Part shown: piece after piece, positions 55,337 through 63,730 of the stretch | Position numbering within the stretch: the first letter of the stretch is position 1 | Layout: every line of letters begins with the position of its first letter | Source: DASXIF01 sp036498145 | GTDB lineage: Bacteria > Actinomycetota > Actinomycetes > Mycobacteriales > Jatrophihabitantaceae | NCBI GenBank assembly: GCA_963708625.1 | Contig: CAVPSV010000004.1 | Span: forward strand, 868,001-932,000 | DNA: 64,000 nucleotides | Reading direction: 5' to 3' | Made by a program: the position numbers and the translations under genes | Notes under the pieces: generated by a model | The model's input: the letters and a program-made list of their open reading frames with translations, nothing else | Database searches by the model: none | What the model was told of the DNA's origin: nothing

Positions 55337-56200
55337 ATGCTGCGCGCAACCCAGGCCGAGTCGGGATCTGATGACCCCGGCTCTGGTTTGCGCGCCCTCG
55401 CCGACCTGATCAACGAGGTGCTGCGCACCTGGGGTACGCGACGCGGTTCGACGGGTTTGACGCCGGCGTTGGCGGGCGGCGCGGCACCTTTGCGGTGGGG
55501 CGTCATGTCCGTCGAGGTGACCTCGGTGCCACCCAGATCGGGACGGTCGACGGCGAACGGAGCCCCGGGCGATCCCGCTGCCACTGCGCCTCCTGAGCCG
55601 CCCGGGTCCACCGCGCTACCCGAACCGCCCGAGCCGGTGCTGGACGAGCAGCACGTCGAGACCTGGCACCTGGTCGGGCTGGCCCAGGACGGTGACGGCG
55701 AGGCGTTCGGCAAGCTGTACGACCGATACGTCGACACCGTGTACCGGTTTATCTACTACCGGGTGAACGACCGGGCGCTAGCCGAAGACTTCACCAGCGA
55801 GACGTTCCTGCGTGCCTTGCGTCGCATCAGCACCATCAGTTACCAGGGTCGCGACATCGGCGCGTGGTTCGTCACCATCGCCCGCAACATCGTGCTCGAC
55901 CACCTCAAGTCGGCGCGGCACCGGCTCGAGGTGTCCACACCGGACAGCGTCGAGAGCAGTGATCGGGCGCCGAGCCCCGAAGCCGCGGTGCTGGAATCGA
56001 TGGCCTCCCAGCGGCTGATGGCAGCGGTGGGGCAGCTCGGCGAGGAGCAGCGCGAGTGCGTGATGCTGCGCTTCATCCAAGGCTTCTCGGTGAGCGAGAC
56101 AGCGCAGGTGATGGGCAAGAACGACGGGGCGATCAAGGCTCTGCAGCACCGGGCGGTGCGCAAGCTGGCCGAGCTCGTCGCTGGGCAGGACCTGAGATGA
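55337..56200 (+). CDS. ECF sigma factor, BldN-like, with long N-terminal pro-region
   Basis: About 287 residues. Region 2 is DGEAFGKLYDRYVDTVYRFI, YYRVNDRALAEDFTSETFLR and QGRDIGAWFVTIARNIVLDH; region 4 is LGEEQRECVMLRFIQGFSVS, ETAQVMGKNDGAIKALQHRA. These blocks are very close to Streptomyces BldN, the developmental sigma factor made as a pro-protein. As in BldN, about 100 extra residues precede region 2 (Pro/Ala/Gly-rich). ATG 55337 has AAAGGAC upstream; ATG 55304 is possible. The next gene encodes a membrane protein in the position of the anti-sigma RsbN. Confidence 0.87.
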   Translation: MLRATQAESGSDDPGSGLRALADLINEVLRTWGTRRGSTGLTPALAGGAAPLRWGVMSVEVTSVPPRSGRSTANGAPGDPAATAPPEPPGSTALPEPPEPVLDEQHVETWHLVGLAQDGDGEAFGKLYDRYVDTVYRFIYYRVNDRALAEDFTSETFLRALRRISTISYQGRDIGAWFVTIARNIVLDHLKSARHRLEVSTPDSVESSDRAPSPEAAVLESMASQRLMAAVGQLGEEQRECVMLRFIQGFSVSETAQVMGKNDGAIKALQHRAVRKLAELVAGQDLR

Positions 56201-56335
56201 CGGGCAGGGGAAAAAGTAACGAACTGCACCGATTCTCGTTGGACTGGATGAACGTGCGTCGGACCGGGGCGACGGGGGCCGTGGCCGGTGTACGCAGGCA
56301 GGAATGTCGGTTCGTCGAGGCAGGGGTTGTCGGAC

Positions 56336-57580
56336 ATGCGTGAGCATCGCGTCCCGATGCTGAGCGCCCCGCTGCGCCGTTATCCGGATCCCGAGCTGTC
56401 GGCGGACCCGCGCATTTACACGCTTCTCACAGACCTGCGCACGCTGGACGTCGCGCCGCTGCCTCGAGCCCACTTCCGCGCCGAGCTTCGCTCGCAGCTG
56501 GTGGCCGTCGCGCCGCGCCTGGTTGCCGAGGGCGTCGCCGTGGAGCGCCCGCTGACCGAGGCATCCCGCCCAGCCACCACATCGGCCCCCGCCCGCCATG
56601 CCGCACGGCCCGCGCCGCCCGTTCGTCTGGCCGCCGTCCGGTCCCTCGCGCTCGGTCGCCCGGTCGCGATCGTCACTGCGATCGTCGCCGTGTTCGCACT
56701 GCTGCTCGGCAGTGCGGTGTTCATCAGCAAGCACGCGCTGCCTGGTGACGCGCTGTACTCGCTCAAGCGGGCGAACGAGACCGTGCAGCTCTCCCTCGCG
56801 GACGGCCCGACGGCCAAGAGCAAGGCGTACCTGAACTTCGCCGGCGAGCGGGCCGATGAGGTCGCGGCACTGCTGAAGCGTGCGACAGCGCTCGCCGCGG
56901 CACCCGGGCCGAGTGCCGGTGGTGGCATCAGCGCGCACACCGCGAGCCTCGTCGACAGCACGCTGTCCTCCGGCGACGACGACGTGCGCAACGCGGCCCA
57001 GCTGCTCGGCAGTGCGGCAGTCAACGGCACCAGCACCGCGCCGTTGTCGATCATGACGAGCTGGGCACCGGGACAACTGAGCAAGCTGCAGTCGATCGTG
57101 GCGAAGCTCCCGGCCGGACCGCTCCAGGACCATGCCTCGGCCTCGGCACAGCTGGTGAGCGACGCGATGGTGCGTGCTCAGCAGCTGACCGGAATGGTCA
57201 ACTGCAGCTGCCTGAAGTCCGGTGCTGTCGATGACCTCGGCCCGGTGCCGTGCCAGCCGTGCACGTCGCCGCAGAGTTCGCCGCTGCCGACGCTGCCGTC
57301 TGCCGTACCGGTGCCCGGCCGGACCACCGGCGCGACGCCAGCCAACACCGGCGCCTCCGGCACCGGGACTTCGTCCGGCGCGGGGTCCACAGACACCGCG
57401 AGTGGCACCGGATCGGACTCCGCCGGCGACACGGGCAGCGGCTCGCCGTCGCCGAAGAAGTCGCTGGGGATCACCTTGCCGACGCTGCCCCAGATCACCT
57501 TCCCGAGCAAAACCGGAACCAAGACCAATACCAGCACCTGCGTGCTGTCGTTGTTGGGTCTCTGCATCAAGGTCGGCTAG
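56336..57580 (+). CDS. DUF5667-type single-pass membrane protein, probable anti-sigma (RsbN-like)
   Basis: About 414 residues. The cytoplasmic N terminus (DLRTLDVAPLPRAHFRAELR SQL) is followed by a single helix VAIVTAIVAVFALLLGSAVF near residue 115, then ALPGDALYSLKRANETVQLS, the DUF5667 core, and an outside region ending in a Ser/Gly/Thr/Pro-rich tail with several cysteines (CSCLK, CQPC, TCVLSLLGLC). This matches the partner that follows BldN-type sigma factors, where the N terminus binds sigma. ATG 56336 is preceded by AGGGG. Confidence 0.75.
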   Translation: MREHRVPMLSAPLRRYPDPELSADPRIYTLLTDLRTLDVAPLPRAHFRAELRSQLVAVAPRLVAEGVAVERPLTEASRPATTSAPARHAARPAPPVRLAAVRSLALGRPVAIVTAIVAVFALLLGSAVFISKHALPGDALYSLKRANETVQLSLADGPTAKSKAYLNFAGERADEVAALLKRATALAAAPGPSAGGGISAHTASLVDSTLSSGDDDVRNAAQLLGSAAVNGTSTAPLSIMTSWAPGQLSKLQSIVAKLPAGPLQDHASASAQLVSDAMVRAQQLTGMVNCSCLKSGAVDDLGPVPCQPCTSPQSSPLPTLPSAVPVPGRTTGATPANTGASGTGTSSGAGSTDTASGTGSDSAGDTGSGSPSPKKSLGITLPTLPQITFPSKTGTKTNTSTCVLSLLGLCIKVG

Positions 57581-57609
57581 CTCGCCGCGAGGGTAGATAG
57601 GCTGGATAG

Positions 57610-58401
57610 GTGAGCGAGCCGGAGACCTCAGCGGCTTTCTTCGACGTCGACAACACGATGATGGTCGGCGCATCGATCTTTCATTTCGCCAAGGGCCTCG
57701 CTGCGCGGAAATTCTTCTCGTGGCGCGACGTACTGCGCTTCACCACCCGCCAGGCGAAACTCCGGGTGCGCGGCGAGCACTCCGGCGACATGCACAGCAC
57801 CCGCGACTCCGCGCTCGCGTTCGTCGCCGGGAAAAAGGTCGAGGAGATCATCGCCCTCGGTGAGGAGATCTACGACGAAGAGCTCGCGGACCGGATCTGG
57901 GACGGCACCCACGCGCTCGCGCGCCGCCACCTCGACGAGGGCGAACAGGTGTGGCTCGTCACCGCGACGCCGGTGGAACTCGCACGCATCATCGCCGACC
58001 GCCTCGGCCTGACCGGCGCGCTCGGCACCATCGCCGAGTCGGTGGACGGGCTGTACACCGGCCGACTGGTCGGTGATGTGCTGCACGGTGAGGCGAAGGC
58101 GGCCGCGGTGCGCAACCTCGCCGAGGCAGAAGGCTTCGACCTGGCCCGCTGCTCGGCGTACTCGGACTCCATCAACGACATGCCGTTGCTGACGCTGGTG
58201 GGACGAGCCGTGGCGGTGAATCCGGACTCGGCGCTGCGGTCGGAGGCGAAGGAACGCGGCTGGGAGATCCGTGATTTCCGCACCGGTCGCAAGGCCGCCA
58301 AGATCGGTATCCCGGCGGCCGTCGGCGTCGGGGCGATCGGGGGGGCCGTCGCCGTCGGCCTCGCCGCCCGCCGTCGCCAGGCACCCGGCTGGAAATTCTG
58401 A
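57610..58401 (+). CDS. HAD-IB phosphatase, SerB1-like, with C-terminal membrane helix
   Basis: 263 residues. The HAD nucleophile motif is AAFFDVDNTMMVGASIFHFA near residue 12; motif II VWLVTATPVELARIIADRLG near 118; motif III/IV CSAYSDSINDMPLLTLVGRA near 190. The C terminus AKIGIPAAVGVGAIGGAVAV is hydrophobic and may anchor it. TAGGCT ends 6 nt before GTG 57610 (leaderless). Syntenic with Rv0505c (SerB1) of mycobacteria. Actual substrate unknown; phosphoserine or a lipid phosphate are candidates. Confidence 0.85.
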   Translation: MSEPETSAAFFDVDNTMMVGASIFHFAKGLAARKFFSWRDVLRFTTRQAKLRVRGEHSGDMHSTRDSALAFVAGKKVEEIIALGEEIYDEELADRIWDGTHALARRHLDEGEQVWLVTATPVELARIIADRLGLTGALGTIAESVDGLYTGRLVGDVLHGEAKAAAVRNLAEAEGFDLARCSAYSDSINDMPLLTLVGRAVAVNPDSALRSEAKERGWEIRDFRTGRKAAKIGIPAAVGVGAIGGAVAVGLAARRRQAPGWKF

Positions 58402-58404
58402 AAG

Positions 58405-58443
58405 TTGACTACCAGTCAATTTTGAGACATGCGACGTCGCATG
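58405..58443. promoter_or_regulatory. two palindromes at the 5' end of the unknown secreted-protein gene
   Basis: TTGACT-ACC-AGTCAA (58405-58419) is a perfect 6-bp inverted repeat just past the HAD stop. CATGCGACGTCGCATG (58428-58443) is a perfect 16-bp palindrome that contains both candidate ATG starts (58429 and 58441). Such sites could bind a regulator or fold over the start codon in mRNA. Confidence 0.5.
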
Positions 58444-60024
58444 CCCGAAGCCCTACGCATGATCACAGCCATGACCGTGATCCTCGGTGGCTTGCTGTCC
58501 GCCGCCGCGGCGAGCGCCGCGCTGGGTTACGCGGTTCGGAAGGATGCCGCGACAAAGACCTTCGACGTGCAACCGCGCACCGGGGGAAGTGGCGCGAACA
58601 GTTGGCCAGAACATTGGCCCGAGGAGTGGCTCGAAAAGCACGGGGAATTAAGTATCGACGGGGCGTGGTTCACGCATAGCAGTGAATATCACGTAAAGGA
58701 ATTCCTCAATCGCGTTGGAGACCATCTCGGATCCAACGATCGCGATGTCAAGATGCTGCAGAAACGCGGTATCGGGACGCTGTTCCCGTTCCGCATTGTG
58801 GGCGATGTGATGCATTACGATCAGGAGTCCGCCGATACACGCCTCAAGAAAGAGGCGGCGGATTTGCAGACTGAGCTGAGCGCGATCGCCGTGAAGCGCC
58901 AGAAGGCCCGGAAGAGATACATGGACGCCGCAGCCAATGCCCAGCGGGTCCGCACCGAGCTGATCGCACTCGCAGACAGCGAGGACAGCAGCGACCCTGA
59001 TCCCGTTAAGGCGGCAAAGGACAGCTACACCACCGTGAAACGTGCGCTCGCCGCTGAGGAAAAGGCCATCAAGGAGAAGTACTCGGCAGCTGCTGCGTCG
59101 TACAACATCAAAGCGGAAAAGGCTCGGCAGACCTATCCCGATCGGTTCTGGCTGCGCAATGTTCATATCGTCGCTCTGGGCAGCGTCGGCGGAGTGAATG
59201 CGGGAACGTCGCACTCCGCCGGTGTGACGGGAAAGATCGAGGTCAAGGGCGGGAAGGTGAGCGACACCGAGAACGGCTACGTGGACATCGAGCTCGAGTG
59301 GACCGAAACACACCGGATCCTGAAAGCCCAGCACTGGTCGTCGACAATGCGTGTCCACGTGGACGGAACCATCGAGCAGACCGCGGAGAAGCTAGCGCAA
59401 CGATTTCACAACTTCGGCGGCCAGCCGACGGCCCTGAAGCTCGACGCCGACGGGGCCTGGCGCCGGCAAGCCGCCCTCGACGCACATGCGCAACACGGTG
59501 CCTTCGCTGACATCCCGAACGTGCAGCCGCGCATACAGGTGGGACATACCTCACCCCCGATTAGTGTCCAAGTTCTGTCTACCCCGCCTGGGGTCAAGGT
59601 GCGCGCGTTTGCTCCTCCGTTGGTCACGGATGCTCCACGCTCAACCAAGACGGGCACCACATCGCGCAACGCTTCATCCAGCCAACCGGGGCGCGTCCAA
59701 TCCACAAAAAGCGGCAGCCGCCGCGGTTCGAGTAAGGACGCAACACACCGGGACTCATCACGCGGCGGCGTGCCCCATCAGTTCATCTCGGCTGCGCTCG
59801 CTCTTGGCACCAACCAGGCGTCCATCCTGTCGATACAGGAGACAAAAGGCGGCGTCCAATTCTCGTTGACGACAAAAGCACGCAGCAGCAAAGATCCGCA
59901 ACTGGTACGGCTTGGCCTCGACGAATACGCCGTCAACAACGCGCAACACATGACGAAGAAACAGCAGGACCTACTTACCACTCAACTACGTCATCAGCAC
60001 AAGAAGGTGACTTTCCGCAACTGA
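58429..60024 (+). CDS. unrecognised secreted protein with coiled-coil region
   Basis: 531 residues, no family recognised. An N-terminal hydrophobic helix (MITAMTVILGGLLSAAAASA) looks like a signal or anchor. Residues 130-225 are Lys/Glu/Ala-rich and probably coiled coil (ADLQTELSAIAVKRQKARKR, VKRALAAEEKAIKEKYSAAA). A middle beta-like part (LRNVHIVALGSVGGVNAGTS, YVDIELEWTETHRILKAQHW) and a Ser/Arg/Thr-rich linker lead to a compact C terminus. Codon use is visibly richer in AAG/AAA and AT than its neighbours, suggesting transfer. It interrupts an otherwise mycobacteria-like order (HAD, acyltransferase, epimerase). Confidence 0.65.
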   Translation: MRRRMPEALRMITAMTVILGGLLSAAAASAALGYAVRKDAATKTFDVQPRTGGSGANSWPEHWPEEWLEKHGELSIDGAWFTHSSEYHVKEFLNRVGDHLGSNDRDVKMLQKRGIGTLFPFRIVGDVMHYDQESADTRLKKEAADLQTELSAIAVKRQKARKRYMDAAANAQRVRTELIALADSEDSSDPDPVKAAKDSYTTVKRALAAEEKAIKEKYSAAAASYNIKAEKARQTYPDRFWLRNVHIVALGSVGGVNAGTSHSAGVTGKIEVKGGKVSDTENGYVDIELEWTETHRILKAQHWSSTMRVHVDGTIEQTAEKLAQRFHNFGGQPTALKLDADGAWRRQAALDAHAQHGAFADIPNVQPRIQVGHTSPPISVQVLSTPPGVKVRAFAPPLVTDAPRSTKTGTTSRNASSSQPGRVQSTKSGSRRGSSKDATHRDSSRGGVPHQFISAALALGTNQASILSIQETKGGVQFSLTTKARSSKDPQLVRLGLDEYAVNNAQHMTKKQQDLLTTQLRHQHKKVTFRN

Positions 60025-60035
60025 GCGCGCCGCGA

Positions 60036-61112
60036 TCAACGCCAGACGGAGCGGCGTTGCAGTAGCAGCCGGTGCAGCGTGCCCTGGATGGTGTCGCGGA
60101 CCTGGTCGGCGAGTTCGAACAGCAATACCGCATCGTCCGCAGCGGCCGGGCCACGGGAAGCCGTCTCGATCGGCTCGCCGAATTCGATGTACCACTTGCT
60201 CGGCAGCGGGACGAGCCCGAGCGGCCCCAACCACGGAAAGGTCGGCGTCACCGGGAAGTACGGCAGGTCGAGGATGCGCGCGAGCGTCTTGGCGTTGCCG
60301 AGCACCGGGTAGATCTCCTCGGCGCCGATGATCGACACCGGAATGATCGGGGCACCGGTGCGCAGCGCGGCGTGCACGAACCCGCCCCGCCCGAACCGTT
60401 GCAAGGTGTAGCGGTGCCGGAACGGCTTGCCGATGCCCTTGAAGCCCTCCGGCCACACGCCGACCAATTCGCCGGCGCGCAGCAGCCGCTCCGCGTCCGG
60501 ATTGCACGCCACCGTCGCGCCGGCCTTGCGCGCGAGCGCGCCGAGTCCGGGCGTGCCGAACACCAGGTCGGCGGCGAGCATCCGCAGGAAACGGCCGCTC
60601 GGCGCGCCCGGCCCTGCGCTGTGCGCATCGGCAGCCACGGTGTGGTCGTGCACGGCGATCGCGGTCATCGCCGCATCCGCCGCCCACAGGCCCCCGCCAT
60701 GGTTGGAGACGAGCAACGCGCCACCGGTTTCCGGCAAGTGTTCGGCACCGTTGACCTCGACCCGGAACCACTTGTCGTACAGCGGCCGGAACGCCGGAAT
60801 CAGCACCGTCTCGGCCAGGTCCGCGTCGAAGCCGTATTCGTCGACGCCGTACGCGCCGGACACGCGGCGGCGCAGGAAGTCCAGGACGCGGATCGCCCGT
60901 TGATCCCAGTGCAGCGCTTCGCCTCGCTGCGGCGGCGGGTGCACCGGCTGCTTGCCGGGTGCGTTTCCGGGTTCGTTGCCGGGTTCCTTGCCGCCGAACG
61001 GGTAGACGGCTGCGGAGCCGTCCGGGTACGGCCGCGGTGCAGTGCGGCGCCGGGAGGCACTGACGCCGCGCAGCGGGATGACCTCGGCCGTCAGGTCGGC
61101 GTCGTCCATCAT
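60036..61112 (-). CDS. phospholipid/glycerol acyltransferase (PlsC-like)
   Basis: 358 residues. The acyltransferase core has ALLVSNHGGGLWAADAAMTA near residue 140 (the usual NH...D motif with longer spacing than H-x4-D), ELVGVWPEGFKGIGKPF near 225 and APIIPVSIIGAEEIYPVLGN. It corresponds to Rv0502 of mycobacteria. ATG 61112 overlaps the epimerase stop (ATGA); the N-terminal 75 residues are Pro/Gly/Glu-rich and poorly conserved. Probably makes a membrane lipid; exact product unknown. Confidence 0.83.
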   Translation of the reverse strand: MMDDADLTAEVIPLRGVSASRRRTAPRPYPDGSAAVYPFGGKEPGNEPGNAPGKQPVHPPPQRGEALHWDQRAIRVLDFLRRRVSGAYGVDEYGFDADLAETVLIPAFRPLYDKWFRVEVNGAEHLPETGGALLVSNHGGGLWAADAAMTAIAVHDHTVAADAHSAGPGAPSGRFLRMLAADLVFGTPGLGALARKAGATVACNPDAERLLRAGELVGVWPEGFKGIGKPFRHRYTLQRFGRGGFVHAALRTGAPIIPVSIIGAEEIYPVLGNAKTLARILDLPYFPVTPTFPWLGPLGLVPLPSKWYIEFGEPIETASRGPAAADDAVLLFELADQVRDTIQGTLHRLLLQRRSVWR

Positions 61113-62179
61113 CACTCCTGTGTCTGTGCGGTGAGCGTCGGCGTCCGCCCGCGCGCGGCGACCGAACGCTCGGCGAATGCTTGCAGCGCCCAGATCGTGG
61201 CGATGCCGAGCCGAGCCAGCGACGGGTGCGCGGCGAGGTAGGCCTCCAGGGCCTGTTCGGTGCTGTACCGGGGGATGAAGCCGAACTCGTCCCGCACCCT
61301 GGCACTGTCCACGACTCGTCCGAAGTTCAGGTAGCTCGCTTCCTCGGCGGACAACTCCAGTGCTCCGCTGTTGCGCACCGCCGCGCCGGCCAGCGTGAGC
61401 GCCGGCGCCGGGACCGGAAGCCGAACCCGGCCGGCCCGGCGGATCGCCTGCGACAGGCACACGATCCCGTCGCCGGCGACGTTGAACACGCCGGGGTGTC
61501 GCTCCACGGCGGCCCGGCGCATGATCTCCACCGCGTCGTCCTCATGCAGCATCTGCAATCGCGGATCGAATCCGAGCGACGTCGGCACGATCGGCATCGC
61601 CAGGTACCGCGCCAGCGGGGTGTCCACAGTGGGGCCGATGAGCCCGGCCAGCCGCAGCACGGTCACCGCGATGTCGCTGCGGCGGCGCTGGAAACCGCGC
61701 ACGTACCCCTCGATCTCCACCGCCTCCTTGGCATAACCGCTCGCCGGATCGCCGCAGTTCTGCATGTCCTCGGTGAAGACGGCCGGATCACCCGGACCGC
61801 AGCCGTAGACCGCGGTGGTGGAGCGGATGACCAGTTGCCTGACGCTGTCGGACTTCTGGCAGGCGCCGAGCAGTTGCATCGTGCCGACCACGCCCAGCTC
61901 GGTGTGCGAACGCTGGCTGCCGGCATGGCGGGCACGGCCGAGCAACGGCGTGTGCACGACGGTGTCCACTCGAGCCTGCGCCAGGACCCGCGCCAGTAGC
62001 GGGTTGCGGATGTCGGCGCGCATGAATTCGGTACGCCCGAGTCGAGCCAGATCGGCCCGGCGCGGCTGCTGCGAGTCGATACCGATGACGCGGGTGACGG
62101 TGGCGTCGGCGGCCAGTTCTGCGGCCAGGCGCGAGCCGAGGAACCGGCTCACACCGGTGACCAGGACGACCTTGGGCAT
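61112..62179 (-). CDS. NAD-dependent epimerase/dehydratase (extended SDR)
   Basis: 355 residues. The cofactor motif VLVTGVSRFLGSRLAAEL is at residues 5-22, the active site is Ser/Thr in STTAVYG and YAKEAVEIEGYV (YxxxK) near 150, and FNVAGDGIVCLSQAIRRAG is in the substrate domain. It matches the Rv0501 (GalE2-like) position of mycobacteria. GGGGGAG precedes ATG 62179. The order with the acyltransferase suggests a shared glycolipid or envelope role. Confidence 0.85.
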   Translation of the reverse strand: MPKVVLVTGVSRFLGSRLAAELAADATVTRVIGIDSQQPRRADLARLGRTEFMRADIRNPLLARVLAQARVDTVVHTPLLGRARHAGSQRSHTELGVVGTMQLLGACQKSDSVRQLVIRSTTAVYGCGPGDPAVFTEDMQNCGDPASGYAKEAVEIEGYVRGFQRRRSDIAVTVLRLAGLIGPTVDTPLARYLAMPIVPTSLGFDPRLQMLHEDDAVEIMRRAAVERHPGVFNVAGDGIVCLSQAIRRAGRVRLPVPAPALTLAGAAVRNSGALELSAEEASYLNFGRVVDSARVRDEFGFIPRYSTEQALEAYLAAHPSLARLGIATIWALQAFAERSVAARGRTPTLTAQTQE

Positions 62180-62228
62180 CGCGACGGCTCCCCCGGTAGA
62201 TACGCCGTTGCGCGCGGACGCGCGAGCG

Positions 62229-62327
62229 CTACTTCTTGTTGCGGCGCTGGACGCGTGTCTTCTTCAGCAGCTTGCGGTGCTTCTTCTTGGCCATCCGCTT
62301 GCGCCGCTTCTTGATGACTGAACCCAT
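62229..62327 (-). CDS. AURKAIP1/COX24-domain mini-protein (small basic ribosomal-type)
   Basis: 32 residues, nearly half Lys/Arg: MGSVIKKRRKRMAKKKHRK then LLKKTRVQRRNKK. This is the actinobacterial AURKAIP1/COX24 small protein, found on ribosomes in mycobacteria (bS22/bL37-type). ATG 62327 to TAG 62229. The same neighbourhood (next to proC and the BldC-like gene) is widely conserved. Confidence 0.9.
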   Translation of the reverse strand: MGSVIKKRRKRMAKKKHRKLLKKTRVQRRNKK

Positions 62328-62494
62328 AGAAAACCCCGTACCTGCCCGGGATCGCCGGGCGAAGACTGCGTGACTGAGCCCGCGAATCAGCACCGGACGT
62401 CCTCAGCAGCGTACTTGGTCCGCCGACCGCGCTCCGACCTGCCCTGAACTTGGCGGCCCCGCGCTGGGATTCGCTGCGCGAACTCCCCTGCTGG

Positions 62495-62749
62495 TCAGCC
62501 GGCTTCGATGAACGCGGAGCGGAGGTAGTCGTGCACGGCCTTCTCGGGAACCCGGAAGGAGCGCCCGACCCGCACAGCAGGCAGGTCACCCGCGTGCACC
62601 ATCCGGTACACCGTCATCTTCGACACGCGCATGACCGACGCCACTTCGGCGACCGTCAGGAACTTGACCTCCGAGAGCGCCTGGTCAGCCGGACGCGCCC
62701 CTTCTGGCTCCAGAGGGTTGCCAGGTCCGCGGGGGGCTGACGTGCTCAT
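62495..62749 (-). CDS. BldC/excisionase-like MerR-type DNA-binding protein
   Basis: 84 residues. Single winged helix: FLTVAEVASVMRVSKMTVYR, MVHAGDLPAVRVGRSFRVPE then KAVHDYL. This is the small MerR-like/excisionase (HTH_17) family that includes Streptomyces BldC and mycobacterial Rv0500A. ATG 62749. No phage genes are near, so a chromosomal regulator is more likely than an excisionase. Confidence 0.88.
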   Translation of the reverse strand: MSTSAPRGPGNPLEPEGARPADQALSEVKFLTVAEVASVMRVSKMTVYRMVHAGDLPAVRVGRSFRVPEKAVHDYLRSAFIEAG

Positions 62750-62921
62750 GTCTCACCGACACCTTCGGCACGTGTCAGTGCGTCGGCTTCCCCACCGACG
62801 AACGGGACACGCACGTGCTGGAACGAGAGTAGCGGTACCAGTGGGGCGTAAGCGACCCCAGGACCCCACCTGCTGAACCCACTCTGACGCCGATTTGTCA
62901 GATTACGAGGCCTTGCTCCCG

Positions 62922-63725
62922 TCACCCGTTAGCACCGAGTTCACGGCTGCGCGCCCACGCCGCCTCGATCGCGGCGAGCAGGGCGGCCCGCACCCCGTGC
63001 ACCTCGAGCTCCCGGATGGCCGCAATGGTGGTTCCGCCGGGACTGGTGACCGCCTCACGAAGCTGCACCGGATGCTCACCGGAGTCGCGCAGCATCACCG
63101 CGGACCCGATCGCCGTCTGCACGATCAACTCAGCCGCCAGGGTGCGCGGCAGCCCGAGCAGGATGCCTGCGTCGATCATCGCCTCGACCAGGAAGAAGAA
63201 GTACGCGGGGCCGGACCCGGACAGCGCGGTGACGGCGTCCAGCTGGCTCTCCGGCACCCGGACCACCCGGCCCACCGCGCCCAGCAACGACTCGGCGATC
63301 GCCAGGTGCGCCTCGTCGGCATGCGCGCCGGCACTGATGGCGGTCATCGCCTGATCGACCAGCGCAGGGGTGTTCGGCATGCACCGCACCACCGCGACGC
63401 CGGGCGGCAGCATCTTCTCGATGTGCGCGGTCGTGATCCCAGCGGCCACCGATACCAACACGTGATCCGGGCCGAGGACCGGCGCCAGCTCGGCAAGCAG
63501 GGCGTCGATGTCCTGCGGCTTCACCGCGATCAGCAGGGTGCCGGCGAGGCCGGCAGCCGCCGCGGGTTCGACGATCTGCACCCCGTAGGTCGCGGCCAGG
63601 TAGTCCGCCCGGTCCGAGTACTTCTCCGCCACCACCACGTCCGCCGCGGTGCGCTGGCCGCGCAGCAGACCGGACAGCAGGGCCTCGCCGATCTTGCCGC
63701 CGCCCAGGATCGCCAGTGCGTCCAT
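62922..63725 (-). CDS. proC: pyrroline-5-carboxylate reductase
   Basis: 267 residues. Last step of proline synthesis. The N-terminal Rossmann motif AILGGGKIGEALLSGLLRG is at residues 4-22, with RCMPNTPALVDQAMTAISAG near 115 and the P5CR signature ALSGSGPAYFFFLVEAMIDA near 160, ending TSPGGTTIAAIRELEVHGVR. ATG 63725 has AAAGGG upstream; GTG 63734, which overlaps the proline dehydrogenase stop, is possible. Confidence 0.93.
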   Translation of the reverse strand: MDALAILGGGKIGEALLSGLLRGQRTAADVVVAEKYSDRADYLAATYGVQIVEPAAAAGLAGTLLIAVKPQDIDALLAELAPVLGPDHVLVSVAAGITTAHIEKMLPPGVAVVRCMPNTPALVDQAMTAISAGAHADEAHLAIAESLLGAVGRVVRVPESQLDAVTALSGSGPAYFFFLVEAMIDAGILLGLPRTLAAELIVQTAIGSAVMLRDSGEHPVQLREAVTSPGGTTIAAIRELEVHGVRAALLAAIEAAWARSRELGANG

Positions 63726-63730
63726 CGCGC

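Noticed and set aside
62495..62749. Excisionase of an integrated element
   Set aside because: No integrase, phage genes or attachment repeats are near, and the same small regulator sits beside proC in many actinomycetes.
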